Positions 45,401 to 55,406 of a DNA stretch of 64,000 nt are shown here, in pieces. The DNA is taken from assembly GCA_036925085.1 (NCBI GenBank), contig JAUPFP010000026.1:1483501-1547500 (forward strand), written 5' to 3'. The notes under the pieces were generated by a model. It was given only the letters and a program-made list of their open reading frames with translations. It did not search any database and was not told the origin of the DNA. The position numbers and the translations under genes are program-made. The first letter of the stretch is position 1. Every line of letters starts with the position of its first letter. The stretch is from Brachycybe producta. Lineage: Eukaryota; Arthropoda; Diplopoda; Playtdesmida; Andrognathidae.

Positions 45401-48189
45401 GGCTGGAGTTTGTGTATTAATTTTTTCAATGCAAGGTAGGCTTATACTAGGATCTAGCAAAAGTATTTACTCAAAATGTATACTGCAATTCCTTCCCAAT
45501 CTGATATATTATACAGCGTAAGGCTATAACTATCACACCCGTTGAAAACGTGCTTTCGTTCTACTGTAGTTTAGCATATTTTTAAATATGTTAAGTGTTT
45601 GTTGATAATGTATTAATGACAGTCCACATATTATGGTCCAATTTTCTGTAGCTGTTTATTTTCTTTTCAAGAACATTATTCAGTACTAGTGGAGTAACCG
45701 GTCATAAATAACGGGAACTACTAAAATTATTTAACTTTTATTCAAATACTTCATAAGCACCTTATTATTGTTTGGGTTCTTGGATCGGGAGAGCGCAACA
45801 TAAAGTTGACCAGGAGAAAAAACCGGTTCATTTAAATTTAAATAAATTCTGACGTGCTCAAACGTTTTTGTCATTGTTTGTACAGCATTATACACAGACA
45901 GACAAAAGCTTAATATGTATAACACGGTTTGTTGCTGTTCAGTTAATGAATCATTGATAACTGCCATACTATGAAATGGCTTCACACTAAGGGCTGTATG
46001 GTTACACAAATGGCTTTTGAAACTAAACGAGAAAAAAACAAAAAAAACTGCACACACACACTAATAATACCTTCGGCAATAAATCTATGTTCTTGGCCAT
46101 CTTGCATTCCAGGCTCAATCTCAACTTCCAAAATCTTTTCTTCATTTTCCAACCTATTGACAATAAAATCAACCACAATGGGGTGAAGAAGAAAAAAAAC
46201 TTAAAAGATTATCATTTAAAATCAAGGCTTTACCTGATATTAGGACACTCGTCACACACAGTTTGTTGCATCATCTGAAAACGACCTGGTCCCAATGATT
46301 TTGTCACCATCTCTTTGCGACAGTTGCACTTTCTTGATCCTTTCTCGGGTTTGATCACAGGTTTGTTTCGCACTACCTGAACAGACATAAATATTACAAG
46401 AGTTTAAGAAGAAACGAAAACAATAATTTGGACATTACTTCGACGAAGTTCCCAGTGTAAAGTTCTTCTAACGTGACCCATAAATCCATCGTTATGTCAG
46501 CTCCTCTAGGCGTCTCTTGTCCTTGACTTCGACCTTCAGGTCCGAAGAACCCGAAGTCACCAAAAAAGCTACAAAGAAAAAAAAGAAGAAAATAAATGGC
46601 AAGAAGAAGAAAAAACAACAACAAAAGCGATGGATTAACCTTGCAAATGGATCGAATCCACCAGAACTACCCATTCCTTCCTTCTGTAAACATTCTTCTC
46701 CACATTTATCATACAGTTTCCTCTTTTCAATGTCCGAAAGAACCTCGTAAGCCGCCCCGAGGTCCTGAAATTTATCCTGAGCCGTAGGATCGTCTTTATT
46801 CTTATCCGGATGCATTTCTTTAGCCATTTTTCTGTAAGCTTTTTTTATATCATTTGTATTCGCATCTCTTGATACGCCTAAAATGTTGTAAAAATCCCTC
46901 CTGAAACATTTAAACGCCAAGTTCTCTTCTTAGAATATTAATTATACTCTTGTGCATAAAGTGTGTATTAGCTTTTCTATCTTCAAGAATCACACCATAT
47001 GCAGTAACAAGCAAATGTTTCTCAACATGTGGCACAAGGGCCAATTACGAAGTAATCCAATTTAAATCAACCAACAATTAGGTTTTTCAATTAAAACAGT
47101 GGTTAGAGGCTAAAACTCCAGTTGACAACTGTTAGCAACCAGACATTAGCCTCTAACGAGCTTTTTTTATTCGAAAAAGTATATTTGCAGTTGCTGTAAT
47201 GATGATGATTACTTCACAATTGGTACTTGGGCCACAAAATGAGGAACATTTGTTCGATATGTCATAAAAATCCCAGCCCTATAGACCGCTGCCGCATTAA
47301 AGTGTTGTGATGCCGAGTTCATATTATATGCCAGTTCGGAACTTGGAATGGCCAGCTGACTAAGCAAACGGACAATCTGGAAGTGTGGCCGCCCTGCTGT
47401 GGTGGTGGTGGGGGGGGGAAGGGGCCCGGATTCGAATCTCGGTTGTTGGTTTTTCATCATTTCTCCGGCATTACGTCAGGCAGCGCGCAGCCGGTCAATT
47501 CTGGGCAGAATTCTGGCCCCATCATCATCAACGTCTCTCATCATTGACCGACCCCCGCACAGTTGCGTGACGTGATCCAGGGAAAGATGAATGAATTGCC
47601 TCTTAATAAAGTATCAACCCCCAAACGTACACTTGCAGCCTGTGGCAAATTCGTTGGGGGTAATATGGCCCTCAACAGAGTTCTGTTGTCCTGCTATGGA
47701 ACCACATCCCAACCACTAGCACTCGACTCGAAATATTTTTCCACAACACCGTCCGTATCGACTGATAAAATGTCATTCGTCTGCTAACGCCCTTAGTGGC
47801 TTGGCACACATGGAACACTTTTCAATGGGCCGTGACCGCATTTCGACTTCAAAATTATGGAGTCGGCGGCGTCGCTCGTACATTACAACCACAGCTCCAT
47901 TGCTTCGCCATCGGTAATCACTTTCAACTTCAGAAGCCGCTCGCTCCTGTGCAAAGGTCCGTCGACAACCGGCGGTTTTTTTTCTGCATAGCAATAGTTT
48001 GCAACCACAGCCCCGCCACACCTGCAACAATGTTTTGCAGCCGACGTCGACTACTGCCCTAATAATTACAACAAATATTGAAAGAAAAAAACAGACATTA
48101 AATAACTCTTACCCTGTTAGCACTAGAGGGAATACTGTTAATAAGAAAACGTTTAAAAAAAATATTAATCCCGGCCTAGTAACATCCAT
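42427..48189 (-). CDS. DNAJB11: DNAJB11 / ERdj3, ER-lumen Hsp40 co-chaperone (spliced, complete)
   Basis: Soluble ER DnaJ protein that stimulates BiP ATPase and hands over unfolded clients. Nine minus-strand exons, with exact phases: 48189-48113, 46900-46640, 46568-46439, 46376-46234, 46153-46071, 44303-44246, 43153-43042, 42731-42572, 42491-42427. They give 362 residues; vertebrate orthologues are near 358. Visible features are a hydrophobic signal peptide (about residues 7-25), a J domain from residue 27 with HPD at 56-58, a G/F linker ([12 protein letters not shown]), four client-domain cysteines (CNC at 173-175, CDEC at 197-200), the LEVEIEPG and [14 protein letters not shown] strands, and the C-terminal end YNGLRGY. 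There is no KDEL-type signal, as in the family. Introns carry MITE, palindrome and Helitron debris. Confidence 0.96.
42572..42731 (-). CDS. DNAJB11: DNAJB11 exon 8
   Basis: Encodes [40 protein letters not shown] then [21 protein letters not shown] and [14 protein letters not shown] are conserved DnaJ C-terminal motifs. The acceptor is ATATTTAG|GTG and the donor is GAAG|GTATAC. Confidence 0.95.
43042..43153 (-). CDS. DNAJB11: DNAJB11 exon 7
   Basis: Encodes [20 protein letters not shown], then [17 protein letters not shown]. This is the conserved second beta-domain. The acceptor is CGAACTAG|G and the donor is AAG|GTTGTA. Confidence 0.95.
43290..43891. mobile_element. long palindromic element, copy 8
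   Basis: Starts inside the left arm (TTGAGCCCATAGACC) and ends with the complete right end GTGATGTAGCCTCTTAA. Located in the DNAJB11 intron between exons 6 and 7. Confidence 0.82.
44246..44303 (-). CDS. DNAJB11: DNAJB11 exon 6
   Basis: A short 58-bp exon encoding [18 protein letters not shown]. The first glycine codon is completed across the junction. The acceptor is TTGTTAAG|GT and the donor is TCGCC|GTAAGT. Found by homology and phase only. Confidence 0.93.
45338..45412 (+). repeat. tRNA-like sequence (tRNA pseudogene or SINE head)
   Basis: TTAGTTGGTAGCA resembles a pol III A box. AGGTCCTTGGTTCCAGTCCTG resembles a variable/T-arm with B box (GGTTCCAGTCC). The acceptor stem does not close, so it is not a functional tRNA. 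Confidence 0.5.
45686..46015 (-). mobile_element. Helitron 3' end with helicase C-terminus, copy 3
   Basis: The minus strand carries [20 protein letters not shown], the conserved GQLYVALSR block of Helitron/PIF1-type helicases, followed by a short hairpin-bearing 3' end finishing CTAG at 45689-45686. It lies inside the DNAJB11 intron between exons 5 and 6. Only the last ~50 codons of the helicase are kept. Confidence 0.75.
46071..46153 (-). CDS. DNAJB11: DNAJB11 exon 5
   Basis: Encodes [20 protein letters not shown] then EHRFIAEG, matching the [12 protein letters not shown] region. The acceptor is GTCAATAG|G and the donor is GAAG|GTATTA. The following 1.77-kb intron contains a Helitron helicase fragment. 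Confidence 0.94.
46234..46376 (-). CDS. DNAJB11: DNAJB11 exon 4 (cysteine-rich insert)
   Basis: Encodes [19 protein letters not shown] and [20 protein letters not shown]. All four cysteines of the ERdj3 substrate-binding insert are present. The acceptor is GTTCAG|GTA and the donor is ATCAG|GTAAAG. Confidence 0.95.
46439..46568 (-). CDS. DNAJB11: DNAJB11 exon 3 (G/F linker)
   Basis: Encodes [40 protein letters not shown] and NFVE. PRGxDI and VTLEELYxGNFVE are hallmarks of this co-chaperone. The acceptor is CTTTGTAG|C and the donor is GAA|GTAATG. Confidence 0.96.
46640..46900 (-). CDS. DNAJB11: DNAJB11 exon 2 (J domain)
   Basis: Encodes [34 protein letters not shown] and [18 protein letters not shown], then [23 protein letters not shown] is intact. 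The acceptor is ATGTTTCAG|G and the donor is GCAAG|GTTAAT. In-frame ATGs upstream of the acceptor belong to intron sequence. Confidence 0.96.
46921..47340. other. DNAJB11 intron 1, no feature seen
   Basis: AT-rich sequence with an imperfect inverted pair around CTCTAACGAG/TTAGAGGCT near 47103-47160. Nothing coding. Confidence 0.4.
47384..47590 (+). repeat. possible tRNA-derived SINE
   Basis: TGGCCGCCCTGCTGTGG and GGATTCGAATCTCGG lie about 45 bp apart, as A and B boxes do in tRNA-derived SINEs. A non-tRNA body follows (to GTGACGTGATCCAG). No second copy in the window supports this. Confidence 0.35.
47773..48030 (-). other. unrecognised open frame in DNAJB11 intron 1
   Basis: 85 codons on the DNAJB11 strand, more G/C-rich than its surroundings. 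It contains [20 protein letters not shown] and ends [18 protein letters not shown] do not recognise it. It could be part of an old element or an alternative first exon; it has no clear splice links. Confidence 0.25.
48113..48189 (-). CDS. DNAJB11: DNAJB11 exon 1 (start and signal peptide)
   Basis: ATG at 48189-48187 starts [20 protein letters not shown] then PLVLT. It has a hydrophobic core and a charged N-terminus, as expected for a signal peptide. The donor is AACAGG|GTAAGAG, leaving GG of the glycine codon that exon 2 completes. Choice of this start rests on phase and the signal-peptide character. Confidence 0.88.
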
Positions 48190-48294
48190 TTTTTTTATAA
48201 CCAAATCGCCAACAACCACGTCAAACCTCAAAAGTCATACATCAAATACTGTATTATAGAGGAATACAGCTATTACACAGGCGTCTGTAGACAG

Positions 48295-48450
48295 CTTCAG
48301 AATTTCTTTAGCTCCGCCATCTTATGAGCATCAGACCAAATAACAATCAATTAGAAATATAAAGGGCGGGGCATGTGACATCAGACCAAGTAAGAAACCA
48401 ATTATGAATTGTCGTTCCTCATAAAAGGGCGGGGCAGACATATCTTGGGC
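48295..48450. mobile_element. CGCCC-type MITE, copy 2
   Basis: Shares the core CAGACCAAATAACAATCAA and CATAAAAGGGCGGGGC with the copy at 19.9 kb. The internal part is duplicated (a second CAGACCAAGTAAG unit). Confidence 0.6.
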
Positions 48451-48579
48451 TCGTTCCAACTGCCTGTTGGGGGGAGGGAGGAATAGCCTTCTACCAAAGA
48501 GCTTCAGTTGTTAGAAGTTCTTTGCTTCTACTATATAATAGACCTATCCAAGAAGCTTTTTATACTGGCATGTAAAGAC

Positions 48580-48745
48580 AGGGACACGCAGACGTTTGCT
48601 CCGCCCTTTTATGAGCGGAAGACCAAATATCAACTAATTGGAAATTGAAAAGGCGGTACATGTGACGTCAGACCAGATAACAAACCAATTAGAAGTTGCC
48701 GGTCTTGATAAAAGGGGCGGATCAAACGTCTGCGTGTTCCCGTGC
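48580..48745. mobile_element. CGCCC-type MITE, copy 3
   Basis: Outer inverted repeat ACACGCAGACGTTTG plus the shared TCCGCCCTTTTAT end and its complement at the right. Confidence 0.75.
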
Positions 48746-49068
48746 TTTTAATTCCGGTACAGAGTAGTGATGTGCGATAGTCAAAAATAAACTATCGATA
48801 GCACTATCGATAGTATTTTACAGGACCGATAGATAGTATCGATAGTCACTTCACTATCGATAGTTTTCAACTTTTTTTAAGGTTGCAAATTAAGAGCCGA
48901 GATCCATGTCCATCTTGTTGTTTTGAGCAGACGACAACGAGACAATTGAGTGTTCTTATATGGTGTTACTAAAACTGCAAGAAATCGCCTCACAATCGCT
49001 CAATTAAAATACAGTAAAGTGCAAGATGCAATAAAAAGTATTGTTCTTCACGTGCTCGATTTATATAA

Positions 49069-49520
49069 TTTTTGAAAAGGTCCTTCTATTTTTAAACAAG
49101 GTTCGAAGTCGTTCGTTTTTTTAACCCCATGTTAAATCCCATTGGCCCCAAAACCGTCCCACAAATATTTGAAAAACTCTCTTTAAAAACGATTTAGAAC
49201 AATAACAAAATAATTAGCACATACATGCATGTATTGGCTTCACGATGTTTCCTTTTTATAAATTTCGAAAAGGTCCTTCTATTTTTTAATAACGTTTAAA
49301 ATAGTACGTTTTTTAACTCCATGTTAAGTCCCATAGGACTAAAACACGTCCAACAAAAGTTATGAGAACTCTCATTAAAAATGATTTAGAGCAATCAGAA
49401 AAAGTAGCACGTACTTACACATGTTTATTGCCTTCAGGATTATTCAATTTTCTAAATTTTAAAAGGGCTTTCTATTTTTCAATAACATTTAAAATCTTAC
49501 GTTTTTTTAACTCCATTTAT
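49069..49520. repeat. ~190-bp tandem units inside the hAT-like element
   Basis: About 2.4 units beginning AAAAGGTCCTTCTATTTTT, homologous to the array at 41743-42302. Confidence 0.8.
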
Positions 49521-49585
49521 ATTACAAGCCATTACACCATTACTCACTAATGTTACAATACAAAAATTATACAATGCAGTTTAAA

Positions 49586-49742
49586 GGGTGCACACGGTGC
49601 ACAAGGTACGCACGTTACATTGCACAAAGTGCACAATGTGCACAAGGTACACGTTCAAGTGAACAATATGCACATTGTGCACATTGCTCACGGCGTACAT
49701 GGTTCACAAGGTGCACAATATGCACACAGTGCATATGTACAA
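49586..49742. repeat. ~9-bp GTGCACAAN minisatellite
   Basis: Some 16 imperfect units such as GTGCACAAG, GTGCACAAT and ATGCACATT. They create frames such as MHKVHNVHKVHVQV, which are artefacts. Confidence 0.85.
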
Positions 49743-50129
49743 ACGACAAATTCAAATAATTATGGCGCCATCGAGCATCCACTATTTAAGGATACATTAT
49801 TGTTTATGTGAGACAGTGTGTTATTTTTTTTTAAAACTATCGATAGTTCGTAAAACTATCGATAGAACTATCGATTTCTAAACCACTCGATAGTTTGACT
49901 ATCGCGATAGTATTCATGTTCATATCGCTATCGGAACATCACTACTACAGAGCTCATTCCGCTTGTGGCGCTGACGGTTGTGTCCCAGTTGTTTATGAGA
50001 TTATAGTGAAAGTACAGAATAAATAGTTATACAGTAGGGAAACTCGATCATTATTCTATGACAGTTTCTTCTGCGCATGTGCGACAGCATCACAAGAATT
50101 TTTTTGAAGTTTCTCTCTATTTTTACAGG

Positions 50130-50330
50130 CATGTAAAGACAGGGAGATACAGTCATTTGACCCTCCCGTTAATGACTGTCAGACCAAATATCAACCAGTT
50201 GGAAATTAAACAGGGAGGGGCATGTGACATCAGACCACATAACAAACCAATTAGAAGTTGCCATTCCTCATAAAAGGGGCGGGGCAAATGGCTGTATCTA
50301 ACTGTCTTTACTTGCTTGATTATTTTGGGC
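50130..50330. mobile_element. CGCCC-type MITE, copy 4
   Basis: The outer inverted repeat GTAAAGACAG.GAGATACAG and ATCTAACTGTCTTTAC encloses the shared core CAGACCA.ATAACAAACCAA and CATAAAAGGGGCGGGGC. Confidence 0.75.
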
Positions 50331-50639
50331 GCCGCCATCTTGAAATTGGGGAATGACAAGTTCACCATAAGAAGCTAGGTTTACACCTTGAATTCATTTG
50401 ACGTGAACACAAATTGAACGTCTAAACTCATACTTGATTCCAGATGATCAGTGTAGCGACCCCCTCTTTTTTCCACTGACAACACTGGCATGACGTCACG
50501 TATATTGACCACTGTTTTTCTCTTTCTTCTCCCTGCAGGTGTTGCCATAGCAATCAGGAGTGGTCTGCTAATCTCTAAACTAACAAGGCAGGAGCTTAAG
50601 GGCCACCTGCACTTCTCTTCTTTAACCCCTTTCCAAATA

Positions 50640-51540
50640 AAGATTCTTTTCTAATCGAAACTTTCTACACTCTTTAATGACTTACACATAGGCTAGCATT
50701 GAGACATTAAGACCCATTAATGGCCCAATGCTAGGTGTAGTAATAAACATTATTTGAATGTATTTCTTGTGGTCACCATAGACTATTATGGTGACCCGAT
50801 TCAGATGTCTTGAATAAAAATGTTTTTAGCTTCGGAAATGATTGGCCAGGGATATATCACGTGACTGGGTTAGCCCGTGTATATATTCTTGGCCTCTCAC
50901 CCTTGAAAGCCCTGTCCGTTTTGATATTTGGTGCAGCCGGAGGCTCTGTCCTGTCTGCACAATAAGTAACTCTGATAGAAGTATAAAAGAAACAAGCAGA
51001 CGACGAACTGAACAAAGTAACGGCGCTTGGACTAAGAGAGCCACTGTCAACGAAGAGACCTCGAGGAAACGAACAGACGACAAGGGACTACGAACCACAA
51101 CTAAGGCGCTTGGACCAACGGAGCCACTGCCACGGAAAACGATTACCGAGAACAAGCAGACACCGCTTAGAAGACGACTGAGGCCAGAATCCGACGGGAA
51201 AGCCATAGGCCGTACTCTTCTCGTTTTGGGTTATTCATTGATATGTATATGTAAATTCATATAACAGAATAATTTGAATAAAATCCTCTTTATTCAAATC
51301 ACACTGTCTGATGCTTGCGAACCCCTTAAACGCAATCACTAATAGAAAACGGCTGCGCTGATTGAGAGTCGACAGCCGCGATCCCCTTATACACCGGGAG
51401 TGCTCATAGTGCAAAGAGCACTGCCTGCACGGGAACTTCTCTCTTGAATTTCACTGCACATATCGTCTGCTATCTCATCAGCAGACTACACAAACCGACA
51501 GTGGGACGAAGCAAAGAGGGGAGGAATCTTGCATCAGCTG
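50640..51540 (+). repeat. promoter-bearing LTR-like repeat, family D copy 1
   Basis: Shares with 61790-62580 the blocks TGGCCCAATG, TATGGTGACCCG, GATTGGCCA..ATATATCAC and a TATA box (GTGTATATATTC, about 50878). An AATAAAA lies near 51275. Limits are approximate and no internal region was identified. Confidence 0.45.
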
Positions 51541-51553
51541 ATATGCATTATTG

Positions 51554-52985
51554 TGTAACACTCAGCAACTCGTGATCCCGCCAAAACCATAGCCTGGGGG
51601 GGAGTAAATAACTCATAGCTGTACTTCCCTCCCTCTGAGTCTGACTCATGCTCAATTGGCGGATTGATACTCTCAGGACCATGGTCACTTGGACCTGTTA
51701 CACCTCGTAGGTGTACACAGGTCTATGGTATAAAAAGACCATGTTCCTCTTTATTCTTCGTCCTTACTTGCTCAACTTTTGTAATACGCAGATTTATATC
51801 CGTACCAAATCATGGGCCTTAGAACGCACCTTTAATCAAATGTTCTTTCTCGTAATGTTACTGCTTTCTGTACAAGAATGAATAAAGTGTTAGAATGAGA
51901 AACTGCATTGCCTATTTGTCTGGAAACTAATTCTTCTTTAGACAAGTTGGAGACACCACAAGGCAAAGAGACATACAGATCCTGGAGGAGCTATAACATC
52001 TTCTGGTAACAAAGGAAGAGGTACATCAGTGATGACCAGGAGCGATGGTCACCATCCTTCTGCGAAGATTACACCCCTGCACAGAAGAATGATCACAATC
52101 GATCACCATCCGACTATTTCTGTAACTCGAATCTTCTTCGTGCGGTCACCGCGCGATCAGGAGAAGAAACAAGTTATAGAAAACATCATCATAAGTTTGT
52201 AAAAATTATAAGGTCGTTGCCAATAGCTCACATTTGGTGGAGGCGCCGGGTATGCCTCCATTTGCCTTCTCCGACTGGTCTACAGAAGATGTCCATCGTC
52301 TAAAGTTTTGTGATTGAGCCTCACGATCCTTCGTCCGTCCTTTTTATTTAGGAGCCACATGTTGAGAGAGACCAGCGATCACATCAATGGTCGACCAAGT
52401 GGCGCCGAATCTGTTGAATTGTGCATTAAGAGACTTTGTGACCACACACATCACGGGTCGACCGCGCGATTTTTTGTCCCGTCCAGAGAGGCACGTGTAG
52501 AAAGAACTTTTGTCTGCCATCCACTTAGCACTCGGAGGAACAAGGAGGCAACGGATATGGACACACATGTTTCCGTCCTTGTTTGTGTATTCTATGTTCT
52601 ATGTTTCCATCATCATCCCTTTTACCTTAAATCTTCTTTCAATTTCGAGGTGAACCCTATTTGACCCTCCTCTGTATCATTGGTGGGTAAATAAGCAAAC
52701 CTCAAACACATTCTTTTTAATCTTCGAGATGCGTTTGCTTAGCCGAAACTCCGTATCATTATGCGGTAAGTAAACAAATCTCATCTACTTGTCTTTCCAC
52801 CTATTAATAGGCCTTTAAAAGATGTGTGTCTTTTAAAAATTATATTACTCTTCACCCTTTTTTAATTTTCAAGAACATTTTCATCTAACTTCGTATCATT
52901 GTTAGATGATTAACAAAGCTTAAAACAAACTTTTATCTTGCCACGTGGAACTCTCTTGTCCCCCCTTCTTTGTTATTTTGTTCTC
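51554..52985 (+). mobile_element. family A LTR element, 5' fragment
   Basis: A complete LTR (51554-52232; TATAAAAA at 51729-51736, AATAAA at 51881-51886), then the primer site TTTGGTGGAGGCGCCGGGTA (52233-52252), then ~730 bp of internal region matching the reverse complement of 11940-12690. The match ends at about 52985, where a minus-strand gypsy element begins. Confidence 0.85.
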
Positions 52986-53318
52986 TCACTGTGTATCTGG
53001 CTCCGGATTACCTAATTGAACTTGTGTAGATTGCATTAGTGGAACAAATCTTTCTACTAACTCATCCTCTAATTCGGGTCTCTTTGGCTTTTTAAGAGAG
53101 TTGCCCGAATCGTTCCTGTTCTTGCTAGACGTCGAGGCATTGCTGCCTGAAGGCTTTTCAGCTGCGATGGCTGCATCGGCTTTCTGGACGTCGTCCTCGA
53201 TGTCCATTCCATCATTGTTGTGATCCTCCCAAATTAGGGCCGTGAAGTTAAAAGAATCCTCACTCGTTGATGATTTTCCTCCAAAGGATCTCGGCATCTT
53301 CTCAAAAGTTGCATCCAA
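52986..53318 (-). CDS. downstream 110-aa frame of gypsy element 4
   Basis: ATG to TGA, acidic and serine-rich (FGGKSSTSEDSFNFTALIW, DMDIEDD-type blocks, SLKKPKRPELEDELVERFVP). It follows pol in the same orientation. No envelope features (no signal peptide or membrane segment) are visible, so it may be an accessory or the end of the pol polyprotein. I do not recognise it. Confidence 0.4.
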   Translation of the reverse strand: MDATFEKMPRSFGGKSSTSEDSFNFTALIWEDHNNDGMDIEDDVQKADAAIAAEKPSGSNASTSSKNRNDSGNSLKKPKRPELEDELVERFVPLMQSTQVQLGNPEPDTQ

Positions 53319-53425
53319 AATGGTGGATGCTTCCCCACGGTTTTATGGGGTTGCCAACTCTTAGTTCCGGGTCAAAAGAGGCGGAGCTATTGTCAACATC
53401 CGGTTTCTCTTCTTTTTCTCTTCTC

Positions 53426-54784
53426 TCAATTTCTTTCACCAGGCGGCACTGCGAAAGGTGGCAAATTTGAATTTCGGAAGCATCTGTTGCTTCTTTTGGG
53501 CTTTTGCATATGGGAATCCAGTTGAACTACTTTTTTAGGGGCAGTTTTCTTGGGTATTTCACGTTTTCTTTTAGGTTGCTCAGGTGGTATCGTCTCCTGA
53601 GTCTTTTCTTCTTTTTTTTTCAGAAGCATCTTCATGAGGTTCTTGGCTGGCATCAGGAATTACTTCTTCTTCACGATGGACTTTTGGATCATCATCAACA
53701 GGTAAGTTGTCATCTACTTCGATACCCTCCTCCTCAGCGTCGGGTTGTTCTTCGGCACTGGCATCTTTGACGTTATTAGGTAAGTTCGGTTGAAAGTCCC
53801 TCAGGTCATTGGCCTCGAAGTACTGTCTCATTTGCTGAACATTTACAGTGTCTCTCATAGTCAACCCAGATCGAGTAACATACTCGATCTCGTAGACTAA
53901 GTCGGTTAACTTTTTTGTGATAAGACAGGGTTCTTTGTATGGCCAGATTAATATCTGAGCCATTCCTTTCTTTAGCACACGATCTCTTATCAATACTTTC
54001 TGACCGGTTTGTAATCCGGAATCATACGGTGCTTCTGATCGTAGTTCATTTTCTGCACCTCTTGGGCAGCTTCGATATTTCTCTTAGAAGCATCTACGCC
54101 TGGATCAGACGGCTCTACTTCATTTGTCACAGGTGGTGACACGATAGGAGTGCGTGGCATCATGTTGTACAACGTGGTCCTGAGCTCGCACGGAACATTA
54201 GTCGATAAGGTCATAATTTGTTCGAGTTATCTTCTACCAGATTGTAGGCCATAACATTATCACCTAATTTCTTTTTCCAATCAGCCTTTGCTGAAGGACA
54301 TCCAAATGATGTTTCACAACCTTCATTATGGTGTGATTAGTTCTCTCAGCCAAACGATCAGCTTGTGGATGATAGGTTGTCGTTGCGGCGTGCTGGATTG
54401 CAAAAGACTTGAATGCTTGAGTCTCGTTACTCAAAAATTGGGGTCCTCGATCAGTTATGATCTTCTGAGGAACTCTAAATTAATTCACATTTTATCTTTG
54501 ACAAAGGCAATTGCTGCCTTGGCGGTTGCTCTTGCCACTGCTTTGGCGATGCAATACTTCGTCGCATAATCAACTGCAATCAGAATATGCTTGACACCTG
54601 GAAGTGGACTAACATAATCCATTCCACAACACTCTGTCAGATTCCCCACAATGATTGGCTGTAGCAATCCAGGTACTTTTTTACGTGACAGTTTGGTTCG
54701 TTGACAGATGTTGCACGACCTGACGTAGTCGGCAACATCTGCTTTCATTGTTTTCCAATAGAATCTCTTCTGGATTTTCTTCAT
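53426..54784 (-). pseudogene. integrase and C-terminal tail of gypsy element 4
   Basis: Order on the minus strand: KRFYWKTMKADVADYVRSC with CNICQ (zinc-binding end), CGMDYVSPLPGVKHILIAVD (first catalytic Asp), ITDRGPQFLSNETQAF (second Asp), HPQADRLAERTNHTIMKVV (Glu). The GPY/F-like block WPYKEPCLITKKLTDLVYEI is at about 53.9 kb, then an acidic and a lysine-rich tail. Frame changes occur near 54485 and 54215. Catalytic residues are all readable. Confidence 0.82.
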
Positions 54785-55406
54785 CGTCTTGGTGAATCCG
54801 AAATGTTAGGCCTCAGGCACATCATGGAGCATATCGAGAATCCCAATTTTCAGTTGTCGGGGCACAGTACACGTTAGTACTGGCATGGTTTTTTTGTACT
54901 TGATATGATACAAAATGCCATCCACTATCACAAATTTCTTGTGATGGGGATGCAGTCGATGTTTCTAGAGTGATGCTTTGATGAGGAGAAGTTCTTCATC
55001 AAGGGATTGCTCCCATTCCCACTGGAAGTCGTTGTAGACAGTAAAGATGTTAAGGTCTTCGAGAGCTTCCATTTCTATATTCTTCTGCTTCTAATTAGCA
55101 AGAACATTGCACTCATAATGTGAAACACAGTCTGCATCCACGTGCATTTTACTTTTCTTGTAAACTACTTCATAATCATATGGTTGTAGTTTCATCTACC
55201 ATTTACCCAATCAGCCATCGAAATTCTGTGCTGTTTTTAGATAACATATTGCCTTGTGATCGTTAAACACTTTGAATTTTTTGTTAAAAACGTATGGGCG
55301 TGCCTTCTCGATGCCATAAACAAATGGCGTGCCTTCTCGATGCTATAAACAAATGGCGAGACACTCTCTCAATTATCCCATAGTTTTGTTCTGCTTCCTG
55401 GAGTTT

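Larger units (their letters stand above)
48765..49944. mobile_element. hAT-like non-autonomous element with subterminal ACTATCGATAG repeats
   Basis: Ends TAGTGATGTGCGATAG and, at the right, CTATCGGAACATCACTA are inverted. The flanks GTACAGAG/CTACAGAG match 7 of 8, the size of a hAT target duplication. Each end carries four or more ACTATCGATAG-type palindromic motifs. Inside are the ~190-bp tandem units and a GTGCACAA minisatellite. No transposase is encoded. Confidence 0.75.

Noticed and set aside
45338-45412. Functional tRNA gene
   Set aside because: Box A and B resemblance is good but the acceptor and anticodon stems do not pair cleanly.
46492-46920. DNAJB11 starting at the in-frame ATG just upstream of exon 2
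   Set aside because: That start gives no signal peptide for an ER protein and crosses an acceptor site. The exon at 48189-48113 supplies a signal peptide in the right phase.
49550-49881. Frames with repeated VHN-type peptides
   Set aside because: Translation products of the 9-bp GTGCACAAN minisatellite.
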